This document shows, piece by piece, positions 54,601-63,060 of a stretch of 64,000 bases of DNA; position 1 is the stretch's first letter, and the number at the start of each line of letters is the position of its first letter. The DNA is from an uncultured Aquimarina sp. Its GTDB lineage: Bacteria; Bacteroidota; Bacteroidia; Flavobacteriales; Flavobacteriaceae. The stretch covers positions 62,001 through 126,000 of the forward strand of contig CANMFM010000002.1 of NCBI GenBank assembly GCA_947497175.1. Reading direction: 5' to 3'. The notes under the pieces are model-generated. The model did not search any database. It was not told the DNA's origin and saw only the letters and a list, made by a program, of their open reading frames with translations. The position numbers and the translations under genes were made by a program.

Positions 54601-56805
54601 TTATTTACCTAATTCTAGCTGATTTTTTACCAGGTTATAATAGTCTCCTTTTTTCTTGATTAAAGTTTCATGATTACCAACTTCAACAATTTTTCCTTTA
54701 TCTAAAACAACGATTTGATGTGCATTTTTTACAGTACTTAGTCTATGAGCGATAACCATCACCGTTTTATCTTTAAAAAAAGTGTCCAGTTTTTCCATAA
54801 TAACTTTTTCATTATTAGCATCTAATGCAGAAGTCGCTTCATCAAAAAACAAAAATTTTGGATTTTTGTAAACAGATCGGGCAATAAATAATCGCTGTTT
54901 TTGACCTGTGCTTAGTCCAACGCCTTCCATTCCAATTTTAGTATTGTAGGATAAAGGTAACGATTCTATAAATTCTCTAATATTTGCGACATCAACAGCG
55001 TGGGCTAATTTTTTCTTATCTACATAATCCTCGCCGACGGCTATATTATTTGCTATAGTATCATTAAAAATATATCCCTCCTGCATGACAACACCAAAAT
55101 GATCTCTCCAGGCTTTTTGAGAAACGTTCTGTAGATCGTAGGGCCCAATATAGATTTGACCATCATTGGGTTCATAAAATTTTAGCAGAAGTTTCATTAA
55201 AGTTGTTTTACCACTTCCACTTACGCCTACAACAGCGGTGATCTTATTTGCAGGTATTGTAAGGTTTAGATTTTCTAATACATTTTTGTCTGACCCTACA
55301 TACCTAAAACTTAGGTTTTTGATTTCAAAATTAGAATTTTCGGGAATATCTTTTATTTTTTCATCTCCTAATTGCTCTTCATCTTCTTTATTATGTATTT
55401 CTCCCAAACGTTCGAGAGAGATTTGTGCATCTTGTAATTCTCTTAAGAAATTAATCAATTGAGAGATCGGAGCATTTAATTGGCCCACAATAGCTGTGAT
55501 GGCCAGCATCATACCTAATGTGATATCACCATCAATAACAAGTTTAGCAGAAAGCACTGTGATAAAAATGTTTTTAAGCTCGTTTATAAAAGAAGAACCT
55601 ACATTTTGATATTGTTCCAGAGCTAAATTTTCAATAGAAATTCTAAACAACTTTGCCTGAACAAATTCCCAGTTCCACCGTTTTCTTTTTTCAGCATTAT
55701 GAAGTTTTATTTCCTGCATACCATTGACCAGTTCTATAACTTTGCTTTGTTCTTCGCTAATCTGCGAAAAGCGTTTGTAATCAAGTCTTTTTCGTTTTTT
55801 AAAGAAGATCAATATCCAGGCAAAATAAAAAGTACTACCAACCGCAAAAACACCAAAGATTGGAATACTATAATAAATCAAGACAATACTAAATACGATG
55901 AGATTAACCATCGAGAACAAAACGCTTAGCGATGACATGGTTAATATTTGTTCGATACGTTTGTGATCATTAATTCTTTGCAAAAGGTCTCCTGTCATTT
56001 TTACATCAAAATAGGAGATTGGCAGATTCATAAGTTTAATAAAAAAATCAGAAATAAGAGAAATATTTATACGCGTACTTAGATGCAAAAGTATCCAGCT
56101 TCTTAAAACATCGATTACCGTTCTACCAATAAATAAAGAAAGCATGGCAATTAATACAAGGTATACAAAATTTAGATCTTGATTTTTAATACCAACATCT
56201 ACTATACTCTGCGTTAGAAAAGGAGTAATAAGTTGTAATAAACTACCGGCACCAAGACCTAATACTAGTTGAACAATGAATGATTTGTATTTAAAGACAT
56301 ATTTGGATATAAATTTAAACCCAAATTTTTCGTCTTCTTCATCTATGTTATCATTATAAAATTTTGGAGTAGGTTCTACCAAAAGAGCTACACCTTCTTC
56401 TGTATTTTCATTAGCATTATTGCCTATCCATGCTTTAATAAATTCTTCTTTGGTATATGTTATTAATCCATGTGCTGGATCCGAAACATAGATAGTAGTC
56501 TCACCTTTTCGGTTTGTTTTAATTTTATATACGACAACGTAGTGTATTTTGTTCCAATGTACAATACAGGGTAGTGGTACTTCTTCTAATTTTTTTAGCG
56601 AAAGTTTGACCCCCAGAGATCTAAAACCAATTTGCTCAACAGCATCGCTCAATCCTAAAAGAGAGCTTCCTTCGCGAGTGGTTTCGCTTAATGCTCTAAG
56701 TTTTTCTGTATTGAGAACCCTTCCATAATGTTTTGCAATAATTTTGATACAGGTAGGTCCGCAATCTTTGGCTTCAGTTTGTTTGTAAAAAGGAAATTTA
56801 GGCAT
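54601..56805 (-). CDS. C39-peptidase-containing ABC transporter (PCAT)
   Basis: 734 residues with the PCAT layout: N-terminal C39 peptidase domain with oxyanion Gln9, catalytic Cys15 (TEAKDCGPTC), His88 (NKIHYVVV) and Asp109, a six-helix membrane domain (about 165-450), and an ATPase domain with Walker A GVSGSGKTT, a variant signature LSTGQ and Walker B FLFFDEAT. It removes leaders after a double glycine and exports the core peptide. Its natural substrate is the leader peptide encoded at 59793-60002, which has the required GG site. Confidence 0.95.
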   Translation of the reverse strand: MPKFPFYKQTEAKDCGPTCIKIIAKHYGRVLNTEKLRALSETTREGSSLLGLSDAVEQIGFRSLGVKLSLKKLEEVPLPCIVHWNKIHYVVVYKIKTNRKGETTIYVSDPAHGLITYTKEEFIKAWIGNNANENTEEGVALLVEPTPKFYNDNIDEEDEKFGFKFISKYVFKYKSFIVQLVLGLGAGSLLQLITPFLTQSIVDVGIKNQDLNFVYLVLIAMLSLFIGRTVIDVLRSWILLHLSTRINISLISDFFIKLMNLPISYFDVKMTGDLLQRINDHKRIEQILTMSSLSVLFSMVNLIVFSIVLIYYSIPIFGVFAVGSTFYFAWILIFFKKRKRLDYKRFSQISEEQSKVIELVNGMQEIKLHNAEKRKRWNWEFVQAKLFRISIENLALEQYQNVGSSFINELKNIFITVLSAKLVIDGDITLGMMLAITAIVGQLNAPISQLINFLRELQDAQISLERLGEIHNKEDEEQLGDEKIKDIPENSNFEIKNLSFRYVGSDKNVLENLNLTIPANKITAVVGVSGSGKTTLMKLLLKFYEPNDGQIYIGPYDLQNVSQKAWRDHFGVVMQEGYIFNDTIANNIAVGEDYVDKKKLAHAVDVANIREFIESLPLSYNTKIGMEGVGLSTGQKQRLFIARSVYKNPKFLFFDEATSALDANNEKVIMEKLDTFFKDKTVMVIAHRLSTVKNAHQIVVLDKGKIVEVGNHETLIKKKGDYYNLVKNQLELGK

Positions 56806-56848
56806 TAAGTGTTTTAATTAATCTGATTTTATGTGATAAATAGATCTT

Positions 56849-58429
56849 TTATTGAATTAGATCTTCTACAAAGAAAAGTAATTCTTTTCTATTATACTCT
56901 TTTGGAAATGATTTCCCTTGTATTAAGATCTCTGGAGTAAAGTTTTTGTGATGCTCTGCGCACCATTTGCTTTGTGTTTTTAGTAGTGTGAAATACTCTT
57001 CTTTTTGAGTTTGTCCCCATTTTTTAAACCAATCCTTAAATTTTAGATCAGAATATGCATCATGCATTGCTTGCATGCATTTTTCTATTCCTTCTTCATG
57101 ATAAATCTCCAGCAATCTGGCCGTGATTTTAGTGCCATCATTATCTCGCTGCAAAACAGATACTTTAAATCGTATAATTATTTGAATTTCGTCATTATTT
57201 TGATCTAATAACTGTTCGACAAGAGAATGTACTTCTTTACAATGTCCGCAAGAAGGATTTGTAATAATGGTGATTCTTAATTTTGGATTTTCAGTTGTAT
57301 TTCCTAGTATAATTTCGTTTTTATCGATTAATCCTACGGGTAATATCTCAGATTTTGATAGTAGCATATCAAATATTGAGTAATTTCTTTTAAACTTATA
57401 ATAATCTATCTTTACATTTTTCAACTCTATTTCTTTTTTTAAAAGAGGTAAAATATAGGACCATACTATAGTAATGAGAGAAAAGCTAAACAGTATTAAT
57501 GCTAGTGCCGAAAAGTCAAATGATATATTCTGTATGTTAAACCCGGCGATGTATACAGGTACAATTTGTAGCCATAGAATAGCAACAACAAATAAGCACA
57601 AGGTACACCAGGTTTTAACTACTGTAGATTGATAAATAATAGAGTACAGCGTAAAAGGAATGCTTAATAAGCTAATCATATAGATAAGATCAAAGCTTTT
57701 TTGGCTTAAAAGAAATAAAAAACTTGAAAAAACTAAACTTACAAAATAAATAATCCCAACATCACTTAGTTTGAATAATCCAAATAACGTGGCTCCGTTT
57801 GAGTTTAGTACGGCATCACAATTAACTTTACTTTGACCTGAAGAACAGAAACGATCTAAAGTGTTTGACCGCAGTCCTAATTCTTTTAGAATAATTAAAA
57901 CGCTAAAAACTATTCCTAAAAAAGAGAGGCCGTAATGTAAAAACTCAGATAATGTAGGTTTACATAATAAAAATAGCGCAATAAACAGGAGCGAAGTAAA
58001 TATAGTTCCAACTATTCTTTTCCTCTTATTTTTTGTTGCGGTACTTACCTCATTTTTATCTGGATCTATGACTAAGATGATACCGGTCCAGATGTCAAGA
58101 AATTCTTCATCAGAAAGCACTTGTGTATAGTCTCTGCTAAAAACAAGATGAATCTTGTCTTTTTCTCTGATGAAAAGCACAAAATGTTCACCAGTGTTAT
58201 TTTTAATTTGTGCAATAAAGTAAGATTCTAATTGGGATAAGGTTTCGGGATTTGTAGGAGCCTGTACAGCAATATTTTCTATATCGAAATGATCCAAAAC
58301 ACCTGTAACAGAATGTAGACTTGGATATGTTGGATGGCTTAACAGTTGAAACTTTACTTCTTCTTCATCTACTGTGATCTTATTTTTTCTCAATAGTTTG
58401 TAAAGAAGATAAACAACGGAATCTTTCAT
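56849..58429 (-). CDS. C39-like / VKOR / thioredoxin fusion protein
   Basis: 526 residues, three parts. Residues 1-125 resemble the C39-like domain (HPTYPSLHSVTGVLDHF) without a clear catalytic Cys, so probably a leader-binding domain. Residues 140-330 form a VKOR-type membrane domain with loop Cys195 and Cys204 and active-site Cys275-x-x-Cys278. Residues 350-526 form a thioredoxin/DsbA-like domain with Cys394-Gly-His-Cys397. This is a self-contained oxidase that could introduce disulfides into the exported peptide, using quinone. It sits between the exporter and the DUF6734 gene. Confidence 0.9.
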   Translation of the reverse strand: MKDSVVYLLYKLLRKNKITVDEEEVKFQLLSHPTYPSLHSVTGVLDHFDIENIAVQAPTNPETLSQLESYFIAQIKNNTGEHFVLFIREKDKIHLVFSRDYTQVLSDEEFLDIWTGIILVIDPDKNEVSTATKNKRKRIVGTIFTSLLFIALFLLCKPTLSEFLHYGLSFLGIVFSVLIILKELGLRSNTLDRFCSSGQSKVNCDAVLNSNGATLFGLFKLSDVGIIYFVSLVFSSFLFLLSQKSFDLIYMISLLSIPFTLYSIIYQSTVVKTWCTLCLFVVAILWLQIVPVYIAGFNIQNISFDFSALALILFSFSLITIVWSYILPLLKKEIELKNVKIDYYKFKRNYSIFDMLLSKSEILPVGLIDKNEIILGNTTENPKLRITIITNPSCGHCKEVHSLVEQLLDQNNDEIQIIIRFKVSVLQRDNDGTKITARLLEIYHEEGIEKCMQAMHDAYSDLKFKDWFKKWGQTQKEEYFTLLKTQSKWCAEHHKNFTPEILIQGKSFPKEYNRKELLFFVEDLIQ

Positions 58430-58437
58430 AAATTATC

Positions 58438-59718
58438 TTATAATGTTACTGGATACAAAATTTCTATAAGTAATGTTTTTTCAAGTACAAAGGACATAAT
58501 TTTATTTCTAAATTTAGAGAAATCATTTTGAAATTGTTTCATAAAATTTTCATCTTGAGACAATTCATCGTATAATTCTTTCATAGATACGGGTTCTAAA
58601 AAGTACAATAAAATAGAATCCCAGCCTTCCAGCTCTTTTTTATGCAGTCGTTGATCATATGGAATTGTATACTCTACTGTTATAGGATCTGCCTTAAAAT
58701 CAACCCTACATTTTTCATTGATTTTGAACTTGGTATCCCAGAGCTCATCAATTGATTTATTGTCTAACAGAGTGTAGAACTTATGTAAATATTGAAGTCG
58801 ATCTTTAGAAATTTTTCCAGTATGATATTGGTCTCCATATTCTTTCCTGATTTTTGTGTTCAGGTGCTGATAATACTCAGGGAAATGATAACTTAAGCGC
58901 GCTTCTATTTGTTCACATGCAAAAATTGATTTTTTTGCATATCCTATACAATGTATATACTGAGATGATATGGGGACAGAACTAAAATCAATAATTTCTG
59001 CGAAATCCGCAGCGACTTCTTCAAACAAGTATTGAACGTTTACGTTGTTTTTTTCTGTTATGGCATATCCCAATTGCTGTTCAAAAATAGTATTGAAAAT
59101 ACCAATATCAAGATTTTCTAAATGATCGATATTGTTATTAATCAGATCAAAGGCTTTGTCTTTAAGCTCTTTAAAAAATGCGACGTTTTTTCCGCCGATT
59201 ATTCCAGCATTATGTGCTAATATTTTTTTGTTTTTGTGAAATGAGGAAGTTAATTCATCTGGAATCCATTTAAAATTTGCAAGCATATATGCAAAAGCTT
59301 TACCATAGTTAGGAAAGTCTTCTTCTATATTCTGCGCGATAATATCATAATCTTTGATTTGATATGAAATTTTATCCCAAATGAAAATATCATTATCCAG
59401 ATGAATAAAAGGCTCATTTTGAGCTGCACAAGCCATTAACTTTCCGATGGCCCACAATTTTGGATTATAATTATTTAGAGTATCTAGTTCGGTATGAATT
59501 TTAGAGTACGGAAGCTCTAGAAAACTCTGAAACAATTCTTTTCCTCTTAGATCAGTGTATAATTCGGTTTGGGTATAAAATTTATTTATAGTCAATGCAC
59601 TTAATGCAAAACTATAAAAGGCATGTTTTTGATTGGGCCAACCTCCATTATATCTGGCGTTGGTGTCTTTTGAATTGTGATATGCTGGTTTCGTCCAAAA
59701 ACTTTGAATAACTTTCAT
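58438..59718 (-). CDS. DUF6734-like protein, possible GT-A glycosyltransferase
   Basis: 426 residues, no signal or membrane segment, so cytoplasmic. The start IQSFWTKP is followed by a metal-binding DxD motif, Asp108-Asn109-Asp110 in FIHLDND, and by NAGIIGG (170-176), like the donor-site loop of GT8/GT32-type glycosyltransferases. I place it with DUF6734, a Bacteroidota family of unknown function, from memory. It begins after the peptide gene's terminator and ends eight bases before the VKOR gene. A role in modifying the precursor peptide before export is inferred from position and motif only. Confidence 0.7.
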   Translation of the reverse strand: MKVIQSFWTKPAYHNSKDTNARYNGGWPNQKHAFYSFALSALTINKFYTQTELYTDLRGKELFQSFLELPYSKIHTELDTLNNYNPKLWAIGKLMACAAQNEPFIHLDNDIFIWDKISYQIKDYDIIAQNIEEDFPNYGKAFAYMLANFKWIPDELTSSFHKNKKILAHNAGIIGGKNVAFFKELKDKAFDLINNNIDHLENLDIGIFNTIFEQQLGYAITEKNNVNVQYLFEEVAADFAEIIDFSSVPISSQYIHCIGYAKKSIFACEQIEARLSYHFPEYYQHLNTKIRKEYGDQYHTGKISKDRLQYLHKFYTLLDNKSIDELWDTKFKINEKCRVDFKADPITVEYTIPYDQRLHKKELEGWDSILLYFLEPVSMKELYDELSQDENFMKQFQNDFSKFRNKIMSFVLEKTLLIEILYPVTL

Positions 59719-59731
59719 TGACTGTTATATT

Positions 59732-59759
59732 AAAAAAGAGGATGCCAGAAACATCCTCT
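59732..59759 (-). terminator. intrinsic terminator / attenuator after the precursor peptide gene
   Basis: On the minus strand AGAGGATG pairs with CATCCTCT (loop of seven) and is followed by TTTTTT. It lies between the peptide stop (59793) and the DUF6734 start (59718). A terminator here is typical of peptide operons where the precursor needs more transcript than the processing genes. Confidence 0.85.
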
Positions 59760-59792
59760 AATACATAATTAGATTGTTTTTGTTGAGAAATA

Positions 59793-60002
59793 TTATGCTC
59801 TACAAAAATTAACACTCTGATTGTCCCAGTATAAAACACCACAACTACCACCCCATACTCCAAAAGGAGGATAAGTTCTGTCTGATGGGCATTTCGGATA
59901 AGGACAAGCTCCATAACCTGTATACCCTCCAGTAATTTCTTTAGCTTCAGCCTTGTTTAGAATTTCGCATTTGATTTTTTTCAAAATCTCCGATTTTTTC
60001 AT
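59793..60002 (-). CDS. double-glycine leader peptide with four-cysteine core (bacteriocin-like precursor)
   Basis: 69 residues. A 26-residue leader (MKKSEILKKIKCEILNKAEAKEITGG) style start with a charged, helical first part ends in Gly25-Gly26, the cleavage site for a C39 peptidase. The predicted core is 43 residues, rich in Gly, Tyr, Pro and Trp, with Cys33, Cys38, Cys54 and Cys67, enough for two disulfides. It contains GVWGGSCG and no long hydrophobic helix. Immediately downstream are processing and export genes. It resembles class II bacteriocin or signalling peptides; the activity is unknown. The leader has one more Cys (12). Confidence 0.88.
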   Translation of the reverse strand: MKKSEILKKIKCEILNKAEAKEITGGYTGYGACPYPKCPSDRTYPPFGVWGGSCGVLYWDNQSVNFCRA

Positions 60003-60249
60003 AATGATTTGTTTTTAAATGATTAATAATACTCTAATCTATATAAATAATAACGGGGATAAAAAAATCGAAATAAACTCTAACGTTGTAGTGTTAATAA
60101 AGATTTTGATTTCACATGTTTTTAAGATAATTTATGAAATATAGTATGCTTTATGTTTAGTTGAATTGTGATATCCGTGTAATTTTAATGAATTATTTAA
60201 CGTATTCTAAAGGTTTTACTCCCTTTTTTGAAAATAAGAAAGTTATAGA

Positions 60250-60272
60250 CTTTACGCAGTAAAAGCGTAAAG
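60250..60272. repeat. perfect inverted repeat CTTTACGC / GCGTAAAG
   Basis: Eight-base arms separated by seven bases in the region between the amylase and the peptide gene. There is no T-tract, so it is more likely a protein-binding site or RNA hairpin than a terminator. Confidence 0.5.
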
Positions 60273-60329
60273 AATTTGATGTAGAAAAGAAGAGGAGGTA
60301 GGTATAAAATAAAAGAGCTTATAAGAAAA

Positions 60330-60356
60330 AAAGAGTGCTTACAATAAGCACTCTTT
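60330..60356 (-). terminator. intrinsic terminator of the Sus-like operon
   Basis: AAAGAGTGCTTA pairs with TAAGCACTCTTT (12 bases, loop of three); on the minus strand a T-run follows. It lies about 40 bases beyond the amylase stop. Confidence 0.92.
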
Positions 60357-60395
60357 AATCATTTTGGCTAACTCAAAATGTGTGAATATGACTCG

Positions 60396-61838
60396 TTATT
60401 TTGTAACAGACCAGATTGCATAGCCTCCTGCTGGTGCTTGTAATAAAGCATTACCTTCACTATCAGCAGTTGGAGTAGCTCTCGAGTTATCCGTATAGTC
60501 AACTAGGGTTCTGTTTGCCCAGTTCGTTTTTACAGTACGGGTTTTTGTTTGTTTACTTATATTCATATATAAAATCAGTCCTGGATTATCTCCACTACCA
60601 CTTCTTTTCATGATATATTCATCCTTACTGGCTTCGATAATTTCAACATCACCTACGGCCAAAGTATTATAGATTTCTATCAAAGTTTTAAGGGGATCTC
60701 TAAAGGCTTGATAGTCTAAGTAGAAAATGGTAGGATACCCATCATGAGTAAGAATGTAAGAGTATGCTAATAACTTTTTTCCATAACTAATTCTGTTATC
60801 TTCATTTTCATCTTTTTCTGTATCATGATTAGCAACAAAGGTAACTGCCATGCTTGGGTCTAATTTTCTAAGCATATTGTCAGCATCACCTAATGCCGTA
60901 AGATCCTGTGCTCTATCAAGAGTTTCATCTAATCGATAAAAACATGCAAAGTCAAAGGCCGGTGAGCCAGAAGCATCTACCCATTCTTTTAACACATCTT
61001 GATTTCCATCAAAATTTTCTCCTACAGAGAACCCACCAACTTTATCGTTCCAAGCTTTCACCCATTTAGGAGCAAAACTTTTTACGTAATCAAAACGCCA
61101 TCCATCAAAACCTAAGGATTTGTAAAACTCCGCCACAGAATCATCTCGGCCCCATAACCATTCTTGTACATAAGGTACTGCGTGACTGAGATCTGTTTCG
61201 GCAAAAAACAGTGCTCCTTCATCAGAATCAACAATTGCATTAGGGTGAAAATGCTCAAAATTTCTATTAAATTTACCAGAAGCATTTCCATTTTCTTCAT
61301 TAAATAAGCTAAATACTTCTGCATCTCTATATGGATTATATTGCAACCCACCACCAGAATTATGGCCCATAACAACGTCTGCAATTACCTCTATGTTATT
61401 AATGTGAGATTTTTCAATAAGGCTTTCTAATTCGGCTCTAGAACCAAAACGAGTTTCTACACTATCATCACCTCTTTGACTGAATTCACCTACATCAAAA
61501 TAATCCATTGGGTCATATCCCATCGAAAATGATCCTGAAGCTCCTTTGCTTGGAGAAGGTAGCCAGATTCTGTTTATTCCAGAAGCAGCCCAATCTTCAA
61601 TTTGATCATTGACTACGTTGTACCAATCTCCAATTGGTTCTACATCCCAATAGAACGCCTGCATAAATACTCCTGCATCTTCTTTTTTAAATTGGGTAAG
61701 GTCCATTTTTAAGAACTGACTTGTTACTTCTCCATCAGTAGTCGAAGTATCATCATCTTCAGAACAACCGGTCAATCCAAGAACCAACCCTCCTAGAAGG
61801 AGGAAGGTTTTGGTTGATATATTTTTAAATTTTTTCAT
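60396..61838 (-). CDS. GH13 alpha-amylase lipoprotein (SusA-like)
   Basis: 480 residues. Lipobox LTGC with Cys25, followed by the acidic SEDDD, fitting surface exposure in Bacteroidota. The four GH13 regions are intact: DVVMGH (154-159), GWRFDYVK with nucleophile Asp250, acid/base Glu274 in VGENFD, and FVANHD with Asp339. It hydrolyses alpha-1,4-glucans at the cell surface. It closes an operon after SusD and a SusE-like protein, so it supplies oligosaccharides for the Sus transporter. Confidence 0.96.
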   Translation of the reverse strand: MKKFKNISTKTFLLLGGLVLGLTGCSEDDDTSTTDGEVTSQFLKMDLTQFKKEDAGVFMQAFYWDVEPIGDWYNVVNDQIEDWAASGINRIWLPSPSKGASGSFSMGYDPMDYFDVGEFSQRGDDSVETRFGSRAELESLIEKSHINNIEVIADVVMGHNSGGGLQYNPYRDAEVFSLFNEENGNASGKFNRNFEHFHPNAIVDSDEGALFFAETDLSHAVPYVQEWLWGRDDSVAEFYKSLGFDGWRFDYVKSFAPKWVKAWNDKVGGFSVGENFDGNQDVLKEWVDASGSPAFDFACFYRLDETLDRAQDLTALGDADNMLRKLDPSMAVTFVANHDTEKDENEDNRISYGKKLLAYSYILTHDGYPTIFYLDYQAFRDPLKTLIEIYNTLAVGDVEIIEASKDEYIMKRSGSGDNPGLILYMNISKQTKTRTVKTNWANRTLVDYTDNSRATPTADSEGNALLQAPAGGYAIWSVTK

Positions 61839-61866
61839 TTCAACTTTTTAAGGTTTATCAATTAGA

Positions 61867-63030
61867 TTACTCTACAGGAACTAATAAGTAACGTCCATCT
61901 AGGTCATTAAACCAAATGTCATATTTACCGGCAGTTACAGGTATTGCAGGAGGGTCACCATCAGTAATACCTACACCTGTAAGTTCTGTTGTGCCACCCC
62001 AGTTTCCTGGCCAGTCATCACTATGTCTGAATTTTAGAGGTCCGTCAAATAAATCAACGCCTTCTAAGTACCAAATATGAGGGTTAAATACAGATTGTGT
62101 CATATCAGTGTCAGGAGTATTCCATCCACTATCATCACCAGTTCTTGCAGCACCAATAATACCGATAGTAGTATATTCAGGTTCTGTAGTAATAGAAAAA
62201 GGAGTGAAAGAGTATGTTAACTCATCGATATTAACTGTCAAATCGTAATATCCAGTTGCAGCAACTTTAAATGCACCAGGATCACCACCAAGAATTGCGC
62301 TACTAGTGAATCCACCACCGTCTAATCCCCATTGTGGCTGCCAGCTACCTTGATCTTCTAATAATTTAAATTCATCACCACCACCATCAGTACTGAAAAA
62401 ACCTCTGAAATGGAAAACGTTTTCATTATCAGGATCTCTAAACATATATGTGTTTGTTGAAGTGTCTGCTCCTCCGTTTTCCCAATCATCGTTATTAGCG
62501 ACACCATTCTTGTTTGTATCTACAGTATTACCAACTAAGAAAAGATTTTTTACAGGTATTACTGTCGCATAAGGTGTAACTACCACAGAGATAGCATTAG
62601 ACGCTATACTAGATCCCCCTTCTGTCCCAATAGAAGAAACGACACGTAATTGTACTGCACTTTCAACATCGGGTAATAAGCCTACGGTTATCGCCAAATT
62701 GTTCAGATCTTCTACAGTCCATGTGTAAAAAAGGTCATTAGTCGTCGCGGCTACCTCAGGAGTTTCAAAATTAGTACCACTTGCAGCAGCTTCTATAGTA
62801 TATGTGATAGGAGTATTAATATTATATCCAGCATCGCTCCAAACAAATGTAAACGCTTGTTGCCCTGCAAGGTCTTTGTTAAGAGTAACTTCCGTAGAAG
62901 CAGGAGTTACAATTAGCGGTCCTTCAGATTGTTCTTCCTGAATTACAAATGTAGGCTCTTCATCCTCTACACATGCATTGAAGCATAACGCTGCTACAAA
63001 TGCAAACATTAAAATTGATATTTTTTTCAT
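61867..63030 (-). CDS. susE: SusE/SusF-like starch-binding outer-membrane lipoprotein
   Basis: 387 residues from ATG 63030, which gives the cleanest signal peptide and lipobox (LCFNAC, Cys20); an in-frame ATG at 63054 adds eight residues and is also possible. VEDEEP after the Cys is an acidic surface-export signal. The N-terminal Ig-like domain (about 40-150) is followed by two carbohydrate-binding modules rich in Trp and Asp (for example LEDQGSWQPQWGLDGGG and FRHSDDWPGNWGG). These hold starch at the surface. It lies 30 bases after SusD and 28 before the amylase. Confidence 0.88.
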   Translation of the reverse strand: MKKISILMFAFVAALCFNACVEDEEPTFVIQEEQSEGPLIVTPASTEVTLNKDLAGQQAFTFVWSDAGYNINTPITYTIEAAASGTNFETPEVAATTNDLFYTWTVEDLNNLAITVGLLPDVESAVQLRVVSSIGTEGGSSIASNAISVVVTPYATVIPVKNLFLVGNTVDTNKNGVANNDDWENGGADTSTNTYMFRDPDNENVFHFRGFFSTDGGGDEFKLLEDQGSWQPQWGLDGGGFTSSAILGGDPGAFKVAATGYYDLTVNIDELTYSFTPFSITTEPEYTTIGIIGAARTGDDSGWNTPDTDMTQSVFNPHIWYLEGVDLFDGPLKFRHSDDWPGNWGGTTELTGVGITDGDPPAIPVTAGKYDIWFNDLDGRYLLVPVE

Positions 63031-63060
63031 GACTGTATTTATTAAATTTTTCATAGTTTA

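Larger units (their letters stand above)
60003..60395. other. 393-base intergenic region upstream of the peptide gene
   Basis: AT-rich, with no convincing gene. It holds the presumed promoter of the peptide operon (no exact TAnnTTTG found), an 8-base perfect inverted repeat (60250-60272) and the terminator of the amylase operon (60330-60356). A 24-codon frame on the plus strand (60188-60262) has no supporting features. Confidence 0.6.

Noticed and set aside
59648..59914. 88-codon minus-strand frame overlapping the precursor peptide
   Set aside because: It lies in another frame across the precursor gene, the terminator and the DUF6734 start; the GG-leader frame explains the region better.
60188..60262. 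24-codon plus-strand frame in the gap before the peptide gene
   Set aside because: No leader-like features, no double glycine and no support from position; most likely chance.
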